From assembly GCA_013822685.1 (NCBI GenBank), contig PNKV01000006.1:62001-126000 (forward strand): a DNA stretch of 64,000 nt. The letters run 5' to 3'. The notes under the pieces were generated by a model. That model saw nothing but the letters and a program-made list of their open reading frames with translations. It did not search any database and had not been told where the DNA came from. Of the stretch, positions 50,788 to 60,030 are shown in pieces (positions within the stretch are counted from its first letter, which is position 1; each line of letters begins with the position of its first letter). The translations under genes and the position numbers were made by a program. Origin of the DNA: Leptothrix sp. (in: b-proteobacteria). Lineage in GTDB: Bacteria; Pseudomonadota; Gammaproteobacteria; Burkholderiales; Burkholderiaceae_C.

Positions 50788-52151
50788 GCCAACTCTTCCT
50801 TGCGCAGGCGCACGATGGGGGCCAGCACGGTGGGCAAAGCCTGCACCTGCGCCAGGGCTTGGTTCATGCGGCCTTCCTTGGTGTCGTGCGTCAGGATGAT
50901 CAGGTCGGTCTGGTTGCCGCCTTCACCGCTCACTTCGTCGGCCTCGCGCTGGATCACAGCGTCGATCGACACTTGCTGCTCGGCCAGAATGCCGGTGATC
51001 TTGGCCAGCACGCCGGTCTGGTCAGCCACACGCAAGCGCAGGTAGAAGGCCGTGACCACTTCTTCGATCGGCAGGATCGGCATGGCCGACAACTCATCAG
51101 GCTGGAAGGCCAGCGAAGGCACGCGCGCGGCGGGCGCAGCGTCCAGCAGGCGGGCAATGTCGACCAGGTCAGCCACCACGGCCGATGCGGTCGGCTCAGC
51201 GCCCGCGCCCTTGCCGTAGTACAGCGTGGTGCCCACGGCATCGCCCTGCACCATCACGGCGTTCATCGCGCCTTCGACATTGGCGATCAGGCTGCGCATT
51301 GGCACCAGCGTGGGGTGCACGCGCAGCTCGATGCCATTGGCCTGGCGGCGCGCGATGCCCAGCAGCTTGATGCGGTAGCCCATCTGCTCGGCATACTTGA
51401 TGTCGGTGGCCGAGAGCTTGGTGATGCCCTCGATGTGGGCCTTGTCGAACTGCACGGGCACACCAAACGCGATGGCGCTCATCAGCGTGACCTTGTGCGC
51501 GGCGTCCACGCCTTCGATGTCGAAGGTGGGATCGGCTTCGGCGTAGCCCAGGCGTTGCGCTTCCTTCAGCACCACGTCAAAGTCCAAACCCTTGTCACGC
51601 ATCTCGGACAGGATGAAGTTGGTGGTGCCATTGATGATGCCGGCCACCCACTGGATCTGGTTGGCGGTCAGGCCTTCGCGCAGCGACTTGATGATGGGGA
51701 TGCCACCGGCCACGGCCGCTTCAAAGGCCACGATCACACCCTTGGCGCGCGCAGCGGCAAAGATCTCGGTGCCGTGCACGGCCAGCAAAGCCTTGTTGGC
51801 CGTGACCACGTGCTTGCCGGCGGCAATCGCCTCCAGCACCAGTGCCTTGGCCACGCCATAGCCACCGATCAGCTCGACCACCACGTCGATGTCAGGATTG
51901 GCAATGATCTGGCGTGCGTCGCTCACCACGGTCACGCCTTCGCCAGCCACTTCGCGCGCACGCTCGACGTTCAGGTCGGCCACCATCGAAATCTCGATGC
52001 CGCGGCCGGCGCGGCGGCGGATCTCGGCCTGGTTGCGGCGCAGCACGGCGAAGGTGCCGCCGCCCACGGTGCCGATGCCCAGCAGGCCAACTTGAACGGG
52101 TTTTTGCGAAGTGGAGGAGCTCATGGAATCTTTAAGGGTCTTGGTCGTCAT
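50784..52151 (-). CDS. hom: Homoserine dehydrogenase
   Basis: Reduces aspartate semialdehyde to homoserine. It has 455 residues (446 if the ATG at 52124 is used). The NAD(P)-binding LGIGTVGGGTF, catalytic-region NKALLAVHG and AAVAGGIPIIKSLREGL are present. The C-terminal ACT domain (from about VADQTGVLAKITGIL) gives allosteric control, normally by threonine. It is coupled to thrC by ATGA overlap. Confidence 0.96.
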   Translation of the reverse strand: MTTKTLKDSMSSSTSQKPVQVGLLGIGTVGGGTFAVLRRNQAEIRRRAGRGIEISMVADLNVERAREVAGEGVTVVSDARQIIANPDIDVVVELIGGYGVAKALVLEAIAAGKHVVTANKALLAVHGTEIFAAARAKGVIVAFEAAVAGGIPIIKSLREGLTANQIQWVAGIINGTTNFILSEMRDKGLDFDVVLKEAQRLGYAEADPTFDIEGVDAAHKVTLMSAIAFGVPVQFDKAHIEGITKLSATDIKYAEQMGYRIKLLGIARRQANGIELRVHPTLVPMRSLIANVEGAMNAVMVQGDAVGTTLYYGKGAGAEPTASAVVADLVDIARLLDAAPAARVPSLAFQPDELSAMPILPIEEVVTAFYLRLRVADQTGVLAKITGILAEQQVSIDAVIQREADEVSGEGGNQTDLIILTHDTKEGRMNQALAQVQALPTVLAPIVRLRKEELA

Positions 52152-52175
52152 TCGGATCAGGAAAAGCGCCTCGGC

Positions 52176-53399
52176 TCAGGCGTAGCGCTTGCGGTAGTTC
52201 TCAAGGAAGCGCGCAATGCGCCCAATGGCCTCGGCCAGGTCATCGCTGTTGGGCAAGAACACCAAGCGGAAGTGGTCCGGGTGCGCCCAGTTGAAGCCGG
52301 TGCCCTGAACAATCAGCACCTTCTCTTCGGCCAGCAGCTCGTAGGCGAATTGCTGGTCATCGGCGATGGGGTAGATCTTGGCATCCAGGCGCACGAACAT
52401 GTACAGCGCCGCCTTGGGCTTGACCACGCTCACGCCGGGAATCTTGGACAGCAGGTCGTAGGCCAGATCGCGTTGGCGCAGCAGACGACCGCCCGGGCCC
52501 ACCAGTTCCTTGATGCTTTGGTGGCCACCCAGCGCGGTCTGGATCGCCAGTTGGCCTGGCGTGTTGGCGCACAGGCGCATCGAAGCCAGCATGTTCAAGC
52601 CCTCGATGTAGTCACCCGCGTGCTTCTTCTCGCCCGACACCACCATCCAGCCGGCACGGTAGCCACACGAGCGGTAGTTCTTGCTCAGGCCATTGAAGGT
52701 CAGGAAGAACACGTCGTCGGCCAGCGAGGCGATGCTGGTGTGGGTGTGGCCATCGAACAGTGTCTTGTCGTAGATCTCGTCGGCGAACACCATCAACTGG
52801 TGCTCACGCGCGATGTCGACGATGCCTTGCAGGATGCTGTCGGGGTACAGCGCGCCGGTCGGGTTATTGGGGTTGATGACGACGATGGCTTTCGTGCGAG
52901 GCGTGATCTTGGCGCGGATGTCGTCCAGATCGGGGTACCACTCGTTGGCCTCGTCGCACAGGTAATGCACGGGTTTGCCGCTGGACAGCGCCACGGCGGC
53001 CGTGTACAGCGGGTAATCAGGCGCGGGGATCAGCACCTCGTCGCCGTCGTTCAGCAAGGCATTGAAGGCCATCACGATCAGCTCGGAGGCGCCATTGCCC
53101 AGGTAAACGTCGTCCACCGCCACGCCAGAGATGTTCTTTTCCTGGCAGTAGTGCACGATGGCCTTGCGTGGTGCGAACAGGCCCTTGGAGTCGGTGTAAC
53201 CGGCCGCATTGGGCAGGTTGCGGATCATGTCCTGCACGATCTCGTCGGGCGGCTCCAGGCCAAAAACCGCCAGATTGCCGATGTTCAGCTTGATGATCTT
53301 GTGGCCATCCTCTTCCATCTGCCGGGCCTTTTCCAGGACCGGCCCACGGATGTCATAACAGACGCTGGCGAGCTTGCTGGACTTGGTGATCGGCTTCAA
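52176..53399 (-). CDS. alaA: PLP aminotransferase, AlaA/AlaC type
   Basis: Class I aminotransferase, probably glutamate-pyruvate, 407 residues. I choose the TTG at 53399 (LKPITKSSKL) because GGAG lies nine bases upstream and the length then fits the family. The longer open frame to 53450 has no support. The PLP lysine is in GLSKNYRSCGYRAGW, with NPNNPTG and DYPLYTA also conserved. It is the first gene of the run leading to hom and thrC, 24 bp upstream of hom. Confidence 0.88.
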   Translation of the reverse strand: MKPITKSSKLASVCYDIRGPVLEKARQMEEDGHKIIKLNIGNLAVFGLEPPDEIVQDMIRNLPNAAGYTDSKGLFAPRKAIVHYCQEKNISGVAVDDVYLGNGASELIVMAFNALLNDGDEVLIPAPDYPLYTAAVALSSGKPVHYLCDEANEWYPDLDDIRAKITPRTKAIVVINPNNPTGALYPDSILQGIVDIAREHQLMVFADEIYDKTLFDGHTHTSIASLADDVFFLTFNGLSKNYRSCGYRAGWMVVSGEKKHAGDYIEGLNMLASMRLCANTPGQLAIQTALGGHQSIKELVGPGGRLLRQRDLAYDLLSKIPGVSVVKPKAALYMFVRLDAKIYPIADDQQFAYELLAEEKVLIVQGTGFNWAHPDHFRLVFLPNSDDLAEAIGRIARFLENYRKRYA

Positions 53400-53461
53400 A
53401 ACGAGGGTCTCCACAGACAAAGAAATAGAATTTAACCACACCCCCCTCACTTTGCGCCCCC

Positions 53462-53836
53462 ATGAAACTCCAAGCCGACCGCCCTGAAGGCGTCAATGTC
53501 ATCAATGCCTATACCCGCCAGTCGGTGTCCATCAATGGCCAGGAACACCTGAGCAGCGTGCTGGTGCCGCCCAGCGGCGCACCGGTTTCCTGGCGGGCGA
53601 ACAACGTGGGGGAGCTGACCGAAGCGGATTTTGAACAAATCCTGCAGATGGACCCCGAATTGGTGGTGCTGGGCAGCGGCCCCACCCTGAAGTTCGCCCC
53701 GCCAGCATTGATGAAGGCGCTGATGAAAAAGCGCATCGGGGTGGAGACCATGGACACCCCGGCGGCGTGCCGCACTTACAACATCCTGGTGGGCGAAGGG
53801 CGTCGCGTGGTCGCTGCCCTGCTGGTTCACCCCTGA
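53462..53836 (+). CDS. Mth938-like (DUF498) domain protein
   Basis: 124 residues matching the small Mth938/NDUFAF3-like domain, with the conserved core VVLGSGPTLKF and METMDTPAACRTYNILVGEG-type ending (here VETMDTPAACRTYNILVGEG). Mitochondrial relatives act in complex I assembly; no function is proven for the bacterial ones. It is divergent from alaA, with about 60 bp between the starts. Confidence 0.85.
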   Translation: MKLQADRPEGVNVINAYTRQSVSINGQEHLSSVLVPPSGAPVSWRANNVGELTEADFEQILQMDPELVVLGSGPTLKFAPPALMKALMKKRIGVETMDTPAACRTYNILVGEGRRVVAALLVHP

Positions 53837-53892
53837 AAACGCCCTTGAAAAGCGCATTGGGGACCCTAATTTGGGGGAGATCCCCCCGCGCC

Positions 53893-53922
53893 TTGGGGGT
53901 CGACCCATAAGCACTTTATAAT
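53893..53922 (+). promoter_or_regulatory. Candidate sigma-70 promoter of the peroxiredoxin gene
   Basis: TTGGGG (53893-53898) and a perfect TATAAT (53917-53922) are separated by 18 bases, about 37 bases upstream of the ATG. G/C tracts just upstream (GGGGG-AGAT-CCCCC at about 53875-53888) form a small inverted repeat. Confidence 0.55.
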
Positions 53923-53958
53923 CTCGGGTTATTCACGCAGGCTGATCACTAGTAGAAC

Positions 53959-54438
53959 ATGACACCCGCCCTCAACAAACCTTTGCCAGAATTCGAAGCT
54001 GTCGCCACGGGTGGAGTCAAATTCACCCCCCAGGCCTTCGTCGGTCAAACCGTGGTGCTGTACTTCTATCCCAAGGATCACACCCCCGGTTGCACCACCG
54101 AAGCCATGCAATTCCGCGACAAGCACAAGGAATTCATCAAGGCTGGCGCCATCGTGTTTGGTGTCTCCCGGGACAACCTCGTTTCGCACGACAAGTTCAA
54201 GGAAAACCTTGAATTGCCTTACGAACTCATTGCCGACACAGAAGAAAAGCTTTGCCACATGTTCGGTGTGGTCAAGAACAAGATCATGTACGGCAAAAAG
54301 GTCAAGGGCATCGAGCGCAGCACCTTCCTGATCGATGCCAGCGGCATCCTTCGCGAAGAATGGCGCGGCATCAAGGTCGCAGACCACGTCGACGCCGTGC
54401 TCAAGGCCGTCAAAGACTTGAACAAAGAAGCGGCCTGA
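53959..54438 (+). CDS. bcp: Thioredoxin-dependent peroxiredoxin (Bcp/PrxQ type)
   Basis: Reduces hydroperoxides via a peroxidatic cysteine, Cys45 in YPKDHTPGCTTEAMQFRD, with 159 residues. The position five residues later, a resolving cysteine in many Bcp proteins, is Met50. The only other cysteine is Cys99 (EEKLCHMFGV), so it either works as a 1-Cys enzyme or uses Cys99. Single gene with its own promoter. Confidence 0.92.
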   Translation: MTPALNKPLPEFEAVATGGVKFTPQAFVGQTVVLYFYPKDHTPGCTTEAMQFRDKHKEFIKAGAIVFGVSRDNLVSHDKFKENLELPYELIADTEEKLCHMFGVVKNKIMYGKKVKGIERSTFLIDASGILREEWRGIKVADHVDAVLKAVKDLNKEAA

Positions 54439-54506
54439 TTCACAAAGCGTGACAAAGAGGCGTGTTGCACGCCTCCGACACGATCACGGGCCGGGCATGG
54501 AGTGTG

Positions 54507-54630
54507 CATAATCAACTCATGCTTCTGAGCTTGTACCGACTCAGCCCCCTTTGTGAACCCCGAATGGCAAGCCCTGCTTGCCTGCAAGATCAGCGTGAGG
54601 CCGCACAGTGTTCTGTGCGGCCTTTTTGTT
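54507..54630 (+). ncRNA. Candidate structured leader or small RNA upstream of the PIN-PhoH gene
   Basis: A -10-like CATAAT (54507-54512) is followed by three inverted repeats: CTGAG...CTCAG (54525-54544), GCAAG-CCCTG-CTTGC (54567-54581) and the strong terminator GGCCGCACAG-TGTT-CTGTGCGGCC with TTTTTG (54599-54628). The terminator ends 30 bases before the PhoH start codon. This could be a ~110-base small RNA, an attenuated leader, or merely a distal terminator of bcp. Confidence 0.35.
54599..54628 (+). terminator. Strong intrinsic terminator upstream of phoH
   Basis: A perfect 10-bp stem, GGCCGCACAG with CTGTGCGGCC, closes a TGTT tetraloop and is followed by TTTTTGTTTG. It lies 161 bases after the bcp stop and 30 bases before the next ATG. 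Confidence 0.85.
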
Positions 54631-54657
54631 TGTGCCCACCCAAGGAACGGAAACACC

Positions 54658-56424
54658 ATGCCCCTGCCCAAGCCGCCTGCCAAACGAGCTGACATGCTGA
54701 GCGCTGACGACTACACGTCACAGCCCAAACCTGCCAAAACCAGTGCCCGCAGCAGCACTCGCGCCACCCCCGCCAAACCAGCCCGCGCGCCGGTGCTGGA
54801 ACTGGTCGGCAAAGAGCCCTTGAACACGCCGGCTTTCCAGCAAACGGTCAGTGACCTGAACCCACCCGCCCGCACGGCGCCGGCCACGCCCAAACGCACG
54901 GCCCCCGCGCCGGTCGTCGCCGAGAAGATCAGCGATGGCAGCCCGGCCTTCCCGATGCGAAGCCCCCCGGCGGCGGCCTCCAACCCTTCGTTGAGTGGCA
55001 CACGCCGCCGCAAGGGCGCCGCCGGCCCCGCCAAGCTTTTCGTGCTGGACACCAACGTGCTGCTGCACGACCCGATGTCGCTGTTCCGCTTTGACGAACA
55101 CGACGTCTACCTGCCCATGATCACGCTCGAAGAGCTGGACGGGCACAAGAAGGGCATGACCGAAGTGGCGCGCAATGCCCGCCAGGTCAGCCGCGACCTG
55201 GACGCCCTGGCCGCCGACATGGGCCGGGCCCAGTCCGACCCGTCCGCCGGCATCGAGCTGTCCAAGACGGGCCACAAGGATGCGCGCGGCAAGCTGTACT
55301 TCCAGACCATGAACCTGGATGCGCAACTGCCCATCGGCTTGCCCCAGGGCAAGGCCGACAACCAGATCCTGGGCGTGGTGCAGGCCCTGCGCACCCAGCA
55401 ACCCGACCGCGATGTGGCGCTGGTGTCCAAGGACATCAACATGCGCATCAAGGCGCGCGCGCTAGGCTTGCCGGCCGAGGATTACTTCAACGACAAGACG
55501 CTGGAAGATGGCGACCTGCTGTACACCGGCGTGCTGCCCCTGCCCAACGACTTCTGGGAGCGCCACGCCAAAGGCATGGAAAGCTGGCAGCAAGGCGGCA
55601 TCACCTTCTACCGCGTCAGCGGCCCGATGGTGCCTGTGCTGTTGATCAACCAGTTTGTCTACCTTGAAACCCCCGGCGCCACGCCGTGGTACGGCAAGGT
55701 CACCGAGATCACGGGCAAGTCGGCCGTGCTGAAAACCGTCAAGGACTTCAGCCATCAGAAGCACTCGATCTGGGGCGTGGCCGCGCGCAACCGCGAGCAG
55801 AACTTCGCGCTGAACCTGCTGATGGACCCCGAATGCGACTTCGTGACGCTGACCGGTTCAGCCGGCACCGGCAAAACACTGATGACCCTGGCCGCCGCCT
55901 TGAGCCAAGTGCTCGACGAGCGCCGCTACACCGAAATCATCGTGACCCGCGTGACGGTGCCCGTGGGCGAGGACATCGGCTTCCTACCCGGCACGGAAGA
56001 AGAAAAGATGTCGCCCTGGATGGGCGCGCTGGACGACAACCTGGAAGTGCTGGCCCGTGGTGGCGACAACACCGCCGGCGAGTGGGGCCGGGCAGCCGCC
56101 AACGACCTGGTCCGCAGCAAGATCAAGATCAAGAGCATGAACTTCATGCGCGGCCGCACCTTCTTGAACAAGATCGTCATCATCGACGAGGCGCAGAACC
56201 TGACGCCCAAGCAGATGAAGACCTTGATCACACGGGCCGGCCCCGGCACCAAGATCATCTGCCTGGGCAACTTGGCGCAGATCGACACGCCCTACCTGAC
56301 CGAAGGCAGCTCGGGCCTGACCTACGCGGTGGACAAGTTCAAGGGCTGGCCTCACAGCGGCCATGTCACGCTGGCGCGCGGCGAACGCTCACGCCTGGCG
56401 GACTTTGCCTCCGAGGTGCTTTGA
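54658..56424 (+). CDS. PIN-PhoH fusion ATPase/RNase
   Basis: 588 residues from the ATG at 54658 behind AAGGAA. Residues 1 to about 120 are low-complexity Pro/Ala/Thr. A PIN nuclease domain follows (FVLDTNVLLHDP, with later acidic residues such as LEELD), then a PhoH helicase-like ATPase with Walker A GSAGTGKT (about 400-407) and Walker B IVIIDEAQN. This is the PhoH2-like layout, where the two domains act together on RNA. The end LARGERSRLADFASEVL is typical. Confidence 0.92.
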   Translation: MPLPKPPAKRADMLSADDYTSQPKPAKTSARSSTRATPAKPARAPVLELVGKEPLNTPAFQQTVSDLNPPARTAPATPKRTAPAPVVAEKISDGSPAFPMRSPPAAASNPSLSGTRRRKGAAGPAKLFVLDTNVLLHDPMSLFRFDEHDVYLPMITLEELDGHKKGMTEVARNARQVSRDLDALAADMGRAQSDPSAGIELSKTGHKDARGKLYFQTMNLDAQLPIGLPQGKADNQILGVVQALRTQQPDRDVALVSKDINMRIKARALGLPAEDYFNDKTLEDGDLLYTGVLPLPNDFWERHAKGMESWQQGGITFYRVSGPMVPVLLINQFVYLETPGATPWYGKVTEITGKSAVLKTVKDFSHQKHSIWGVAARNREQNFALNLLMDPECDFVTLTGSAGTGKTLMTLAAALSQVLDERRYTEIIVTRVTVPVGEDIGFLPGTEEEKMSPWMGALDDNLEVLARGGDNTAGEWGRAAANDLVRSKIKIKSMNFMRGRTFLNKIVIIDEAQNLTPKQMKTLITRAGPGTKIICLGNLAQIDTPYLTEGSSGLTYAVDKFKGWPHSGHVTLARGERSRLADFASEVL

Positions 56425-56456
56425 CCGCCGCTTGAACAGCTGATTTGACAATGAAG

Positions 56457-56485
56457 AAGGCCGGGCGGCAACGTCCGGCCTTTTT
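56457..56485 (+). terminator. Terminator after the PIN-PhoH gene
   Basis: AAGGCCGG pairs with CCGGCCTT around a 10-base loop and is followed by TTTTTG, about 33 bases downstream of the stop codon. Confidence 0.85.
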
Positions 56486-56545
56486 GCTTTGCAGGTGTCA
56501 AAACTTGGGGGTATGCTTTTTCTGAAATCAACCCGGGAGGCTTTC

Positions 56546-57175
56546 ATGAGTTCCAACCTCACGCTGTACGTCGACAGCCGTTTCTTCAGCCCCTATGCCC
56601 TGTTTGCCTTTGTGGCATTGAGTGAAAAAAAGCTCTCGTTCGACATCGAGAAGGTCGACCTCGTCAACAACGCCCACCACAGCAGCGGCTACCAGCAGCT
56701 GTCGCTCACAGGCCGTGTGCCCACCCTGCGCCACGGCGATTTTTCTGTGTCCGAGTCGTCGGCCATCATCGAGTACCTGGAGGATGCCTTCCCTGCGCCG
56801 CACCACCTGGCCGTGCTGCCGGCCTCCCTGCGCGACCGGGCCAGGGCGCGGCAGTTTCAGGCCTGGCTGCGCAGCGATCTGGCGCCGCTGCGCGAAGACC
56901 GACCCACCACCGTCATCTTCCAGCAACCCAGCACTTTGCCCTTGTCCCCATCGGGGCAGGCCGCCGCGCAGCAATTGATCGCCGCAGCCTCGTCGCTGGT
57001 GAATGACCAAGCCGATGACCTGTTCGGCGCCTGGTCCATCGCGGACACCGAACTGGCCTTGATGCTGAACAGGTTGGTGGTCAACCAGGACCCGGTGCCC
57101 CCCAAACTCAAAGCCTATGTGGCGCGGCAGTGGCAACGCCCTTCGGTGCAGGCCTGGCTCCAACAACAGGGCTGA
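56546..57175 (+). CDS. Glutathione S-transferase (YfcF-like)
   Basis: 209 residues from the ATG at 56546 behind GGGAGG. It has an N-terminal thioredoxin-like domain with the cis-proline and glutathione-binding LTGRVPTLRHGDFSVSESSA, then an all-helical C-terminal domain (from about DRARARQF). The YfcF-type start LTLYVDSRFFSPYALFAF places it with glutathione transferases that include peroxidase activity. The substrate is unknown. Confidence 0.85.
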   Translation: MSSNLTLYVDSRFFSPYALFAFVALSEKKLSFDIEKVDLVNNAHHSSGYQQLSLTGRVPTLRHGDFSVSESSAIIEYLEDAFPAPHHLAVLPASLRDRARARQFQAWLRSDLAPLREDRPTTVIFQQPSTLPLSPSGQAAAQQLIAAASSLVNDQADDLFGAWSIADTELALMLNRLVVNQDPVPPKLKAYVARQWQRPSVQAWLQQQG

Positions 57176-57329
57176 TGAGGGCACGCCCTCCCCGCGAACA
57201 AGGGGCGCCCACCCTGCATTAGTGCTCATTTGGCAGGTGCAACCCTGACAGAACGACTGTCAAGGTATTTCAAAATGGAAAACACGGGGCCTCGGATTAG
57301 CTGAGGCCCTTGTTGACCAAGCCCCTGCC

Positions 57330-58604
57330 TTGAAATACCTGCCCGAATTCACCCTCGCCGATCTGCACAGCGCCCAGGCTCATTACCTGATTGCTTGGGC
57401 GGTGCTCATCTCGGCCGTCGTGGTCTGCGTGACCGCCATGATCCGCTGCAACTCCCTGTGGTTGCACCGCTGGTTGAGCCTGGGCTGGCTGAGCGATTTC
57501 CTGCTCACCAAAGACCCGAAGCAAAAGACCATCGGACTTCGCTACCTGGTGGGTGTGGTCAACTGCACGACAGGCTTGGTGGCCTTGAACTACGGCGCGA
57601 GCATTGGCGTGATCGATGTCGATGGCTGCCGACAACTGACCGTCGCGGCCGTGCTGATCATGGCGGTGTTTTATGGCTTGCTGCGCACGGGGTGGAACCA
57701 GAAGCTGGCCAACCCATCGATGTCAGAAGCGCAGATGGCCGCGGCCATCGGTTTCCTGGGATGGGGCTACCTGATCGGGGGGCCCGGCGCCCCCGTGGCC
57801 TTGATGCTGCTGTTCATCATCCTGATGTTCGGCATGTTCACCGCCACCTCTCGCCAACTCATCCGCTCCAGCGTGCTGGCCGGGATCGTGTTTGGTGCCG
57901 CCTTCATCATGACCGGGGTGCGCGAGTCTGGCTCGCCCACACTGGTGCGCATGCAGATGGTTTATTTCGGCGTTTTGGTGATCATGCTGGTGAGCGTGTG
58001 CCTGCTGGTCAACGAAATGGCCCGCCTGCGCGCACGCCTGACCCAGCGCAAAACGGACCTGACCGCCGCCCTGGCACAAATCAAAGAGCTGGCCATTCGC
58101 GATGAGCTGACCGGTTTGTTCAACCGGCGCCACATGGTGACTGTGCTGAATGCCGAAGGACAGCGCACCGACCGGAGCCAGGGGCGCTTTTGCCTGTGCC
58201 TCATCGATGTGGACCACTTCAAGGCCATCAACGACGAATGGGGCCATGGCACTGGCGACGAGGTGCTGCGCTCCCTGTCCAACGTGATCGCGGCGGGCTT
58301 GCGGGAAACCGACGTCGTGGCACGTTGGGGTGGCGAAGAATTCCTGGTGCTGTTCACCGAAACCGATTGCGAAGACGCCACCGTGGTGATCGAGCGCATC
58401 CGCTTGATGCTGAGCAAAACGGTGGTGAGCGCGGCATTGCCGGACCTGCGGGTGACGTTCTCGGCGGGCTTGACCACCTACCAGGTGGACGAATCCATCG
58501 TGGCCACCATTGAACGGGCCGACCAGGCCCTGTACCAAGCCAAGGCCAGTGGCCGCAACCGCACCGAGCGGCACACCTTCTGCGGCGGCGATTACCTGGC
58601 CTGA
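57330..58604 (+). CDS. Membrane diguanylate cyclase with intact I-site
   Basis: About 424 residues from a TTG at 57330 (no in-frame ATG precedes the first helix, so the start is uncertain). Six to seven hydrophobic segments occupy residues 20-230. A short coiled coil (LTQRKTDLTAALAQIKEL) leads into a GGDEF domain with DELTGLFNRR, LIDVDHFKAINDEWGH and catalytic RWGGEEF. RETD at the I-site position predicts product inhibition by c-di-GMP. Confidence 0.88.
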   Translation: MKYLPEFTLADLHSAQAHYLIAWAVLISAVVVCVTAMIRCNSLWLHRWLSLGWLSDFLLTKDPKQKTIGLRYLVGVVNCTTGLVALNYGASIGVIDVDGCRQLTVAAVLIMAVFYGLLRTGWNQKLANPSMSEAQMAAAIGFLGWGYLIGGPGAPVALMLLFIILMFGMFTATSRQLIRSSVLAGIVFGAAFIMTGVRESGSPTLVRMQMVYFGVLVIMLVSVCLLVNEMARLRARLTQRKTDLTAALAQIKELAIRDELTGLFNRRHMVTVLNAEGQRTDRSQGRFCLCLIDVDHFKAINDEWGHGTGDEVLRSLSNVIAAGLRETDVVARWGGEEFLVLFTETDCEDATVVIERIRLMLSKTVVSAALPDLRVTFSAGLTTYQVDESIVATIERADQALYQAKASGRNRTERHTFCGGDYLA

Positions 58605-58617
58605 GAAGGCCTGACGG

Positions 58618-60012
58618 TCAGGCCTCGTCTCGTTCAAAGACCGCCATGCTTTCGACGTGCGCGGTGTGAGGGAACATGTTCACCGCCCCCGCAGACACGC
58701 AGCGGTAGCCGCCCAGGTGCACCAGCAAACCGGCATCACGTGCCAGGGTGGCCGGGTTGCAACTGACGTAAACAATGCGCTTGGGCGCCACCCAGTCGGG
58801 CGCCAGGCTCGGATCCTGGTTCAGATCAGCCACCGCTTTGGCCAAGGCAAAAGCACCTTCGCGCGGCGGGTCGACCAGCCACTTGTCGGCGTGGCCATAG
58901 CTGGCCAGCTCGGCCGGCGTCAATTCGAAAAGATTGCGGGCGACAAAGCTGGTGCGCTCAGCATGGCCGTTGACCAGGGCGTTCTCGCGTGAGCGGGCCA
59001 CCAACTGCTCGCTGCCTTCGATGCCCAACACCTCGCGGGCCTGCGTGGCCAAGGGCAAGGTGAAATTGCCCAGCCCGCAGAACCAGTCGATCACGCGTTC
59101 ATCAGGCTGCACCTGCAACAGGCGCAGCGCCCGGCCCACCAGCACCTGGTTGATGGCGTGGTTGACCTGGGTGAAATCAGTGGGCTTGAACGGCATCGTG
59201 ACGCCGAACTCGGGCAGCGTGTAGTCCAGACCCGGCTGGGTGTCGTCCAGCGGCTTGACGGTCTCGGGCCCTTTGGATTGCAGCCACCAGGCGATCGGAA
59301 AACGCCCGCCGTCGTGCGCACTTTGCGTGGCCGCGAAATCGCTCAGCAGTTTGATGTCCTTGGGGCTCAAGGCTTCCAGGTGGCGCAGCACCAGGGCCGT
59401 GACGTGCGAGCCCACAGCCACCTCGATCTGAGGCACGCGGTCGCAGTGGTCCATCGCGCCGATCAGCTCGCGCAGGGGCAGCAGCAGGCGGGACACATGC
59501 GGGGGCAGGATCTCGCAGGATTTGATGTCGGCCACATAGCGCGACTTGCGCTCGTGGAAGCCCACCAGCACCGTGCCTTTCTTCACCACATGGCGCACCG
59601 ACAGGCGCGCACGGTAGCGGTAGCCCCAGGCCGGGCCTTCAATGGGGCGCAACAAGGTTTCAGCTTTGACCTTGCCCAGGTGCCAGAGGTTGTCCTCCAG
59701 CACGCGCTGCTTGACGGCCACTTGCGCGCCCGCATGGAAGTGCTGCATCTTGCAGCCGCCGCACATGCCGAAGTGAACGCATTGGGGCACCACGCGCTGC
59801 GAACTCTCGCGGCGCATGTCGGTCATCGACCCCTGCTCCCAGTTGTTCTTGCGGCGCGAGACATTGGCCCGCACTTCTTCGCCCGGCAAGGCGCCTTCGA
59901 TGAACACCACCTTGCCATCGGCGCGGTGGGCCACGCCCTGGGCTTCAAGGTCCAGGGACTCCACCTTCAGCCACTCATCAGAAGGGCGAAGGGATACTTG
60001 TGCTTCAGACAT
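58618..60012 (-). CDS. rlmD: 23S rRNA (uracil-1939-C5)-methyltransferase RlmD
   Basis: TRAM/SAM-dependent rRNA methyltransferase, 464 residues from the ATG at 60012. Fe-S cluster cysteines lie in [16 protein letters not shown]. The SAM site is [16 protein letters not shown], and the catalytic cysteine region is [13 protein letters not shown]. An N-terminal TRAM-like domain is recognisable. It follows nlpD by 18 bp on the same strand, where rpoS would normally be found. Confidence 0.95.
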   Translation of the reverse strand: MSEAQVSLRPSDEWLKVESLDLEAQGVAHRADGKVVFIEGALPGEEVRANVSRRKNNWEQGSMTDMRRESSQRVVPQCVHFGMCGGCKMQHFHAGAQVAVKQRVLEDNLWHLGKVKAETLLRPIEGPAWGYRYRARLSVRHVVKKGTVLVGFHERKSRYVADIKSCEILPPHVSRLLLPLRELIGAMDHCDRVPQIEVAVGSHVTALVLRHLEALSPKDIKLLSDFAATQSAHDGGRFPIAWWLQSKGPETVKPLDDTQPGLDYTLPEFGVTMPFKPTDFTQVNHAINQVLVGRALRLLQVQPDERVIDWFCGLGNFTLPLATQAREVLGIEGSEQLVARSRENALVNGHAERTSFVARNLFELTPAELASYGHADKWLVDPPREGAFALAKAVADLNQDPSLAPDWVAPKRIVYVSCNPATLARDAGLLVHLGGYRCVSAGAVNMFPHTAHVESMAVFERDEA

Positions 60013-60030
60013 CAACGAACGATCGAACGA

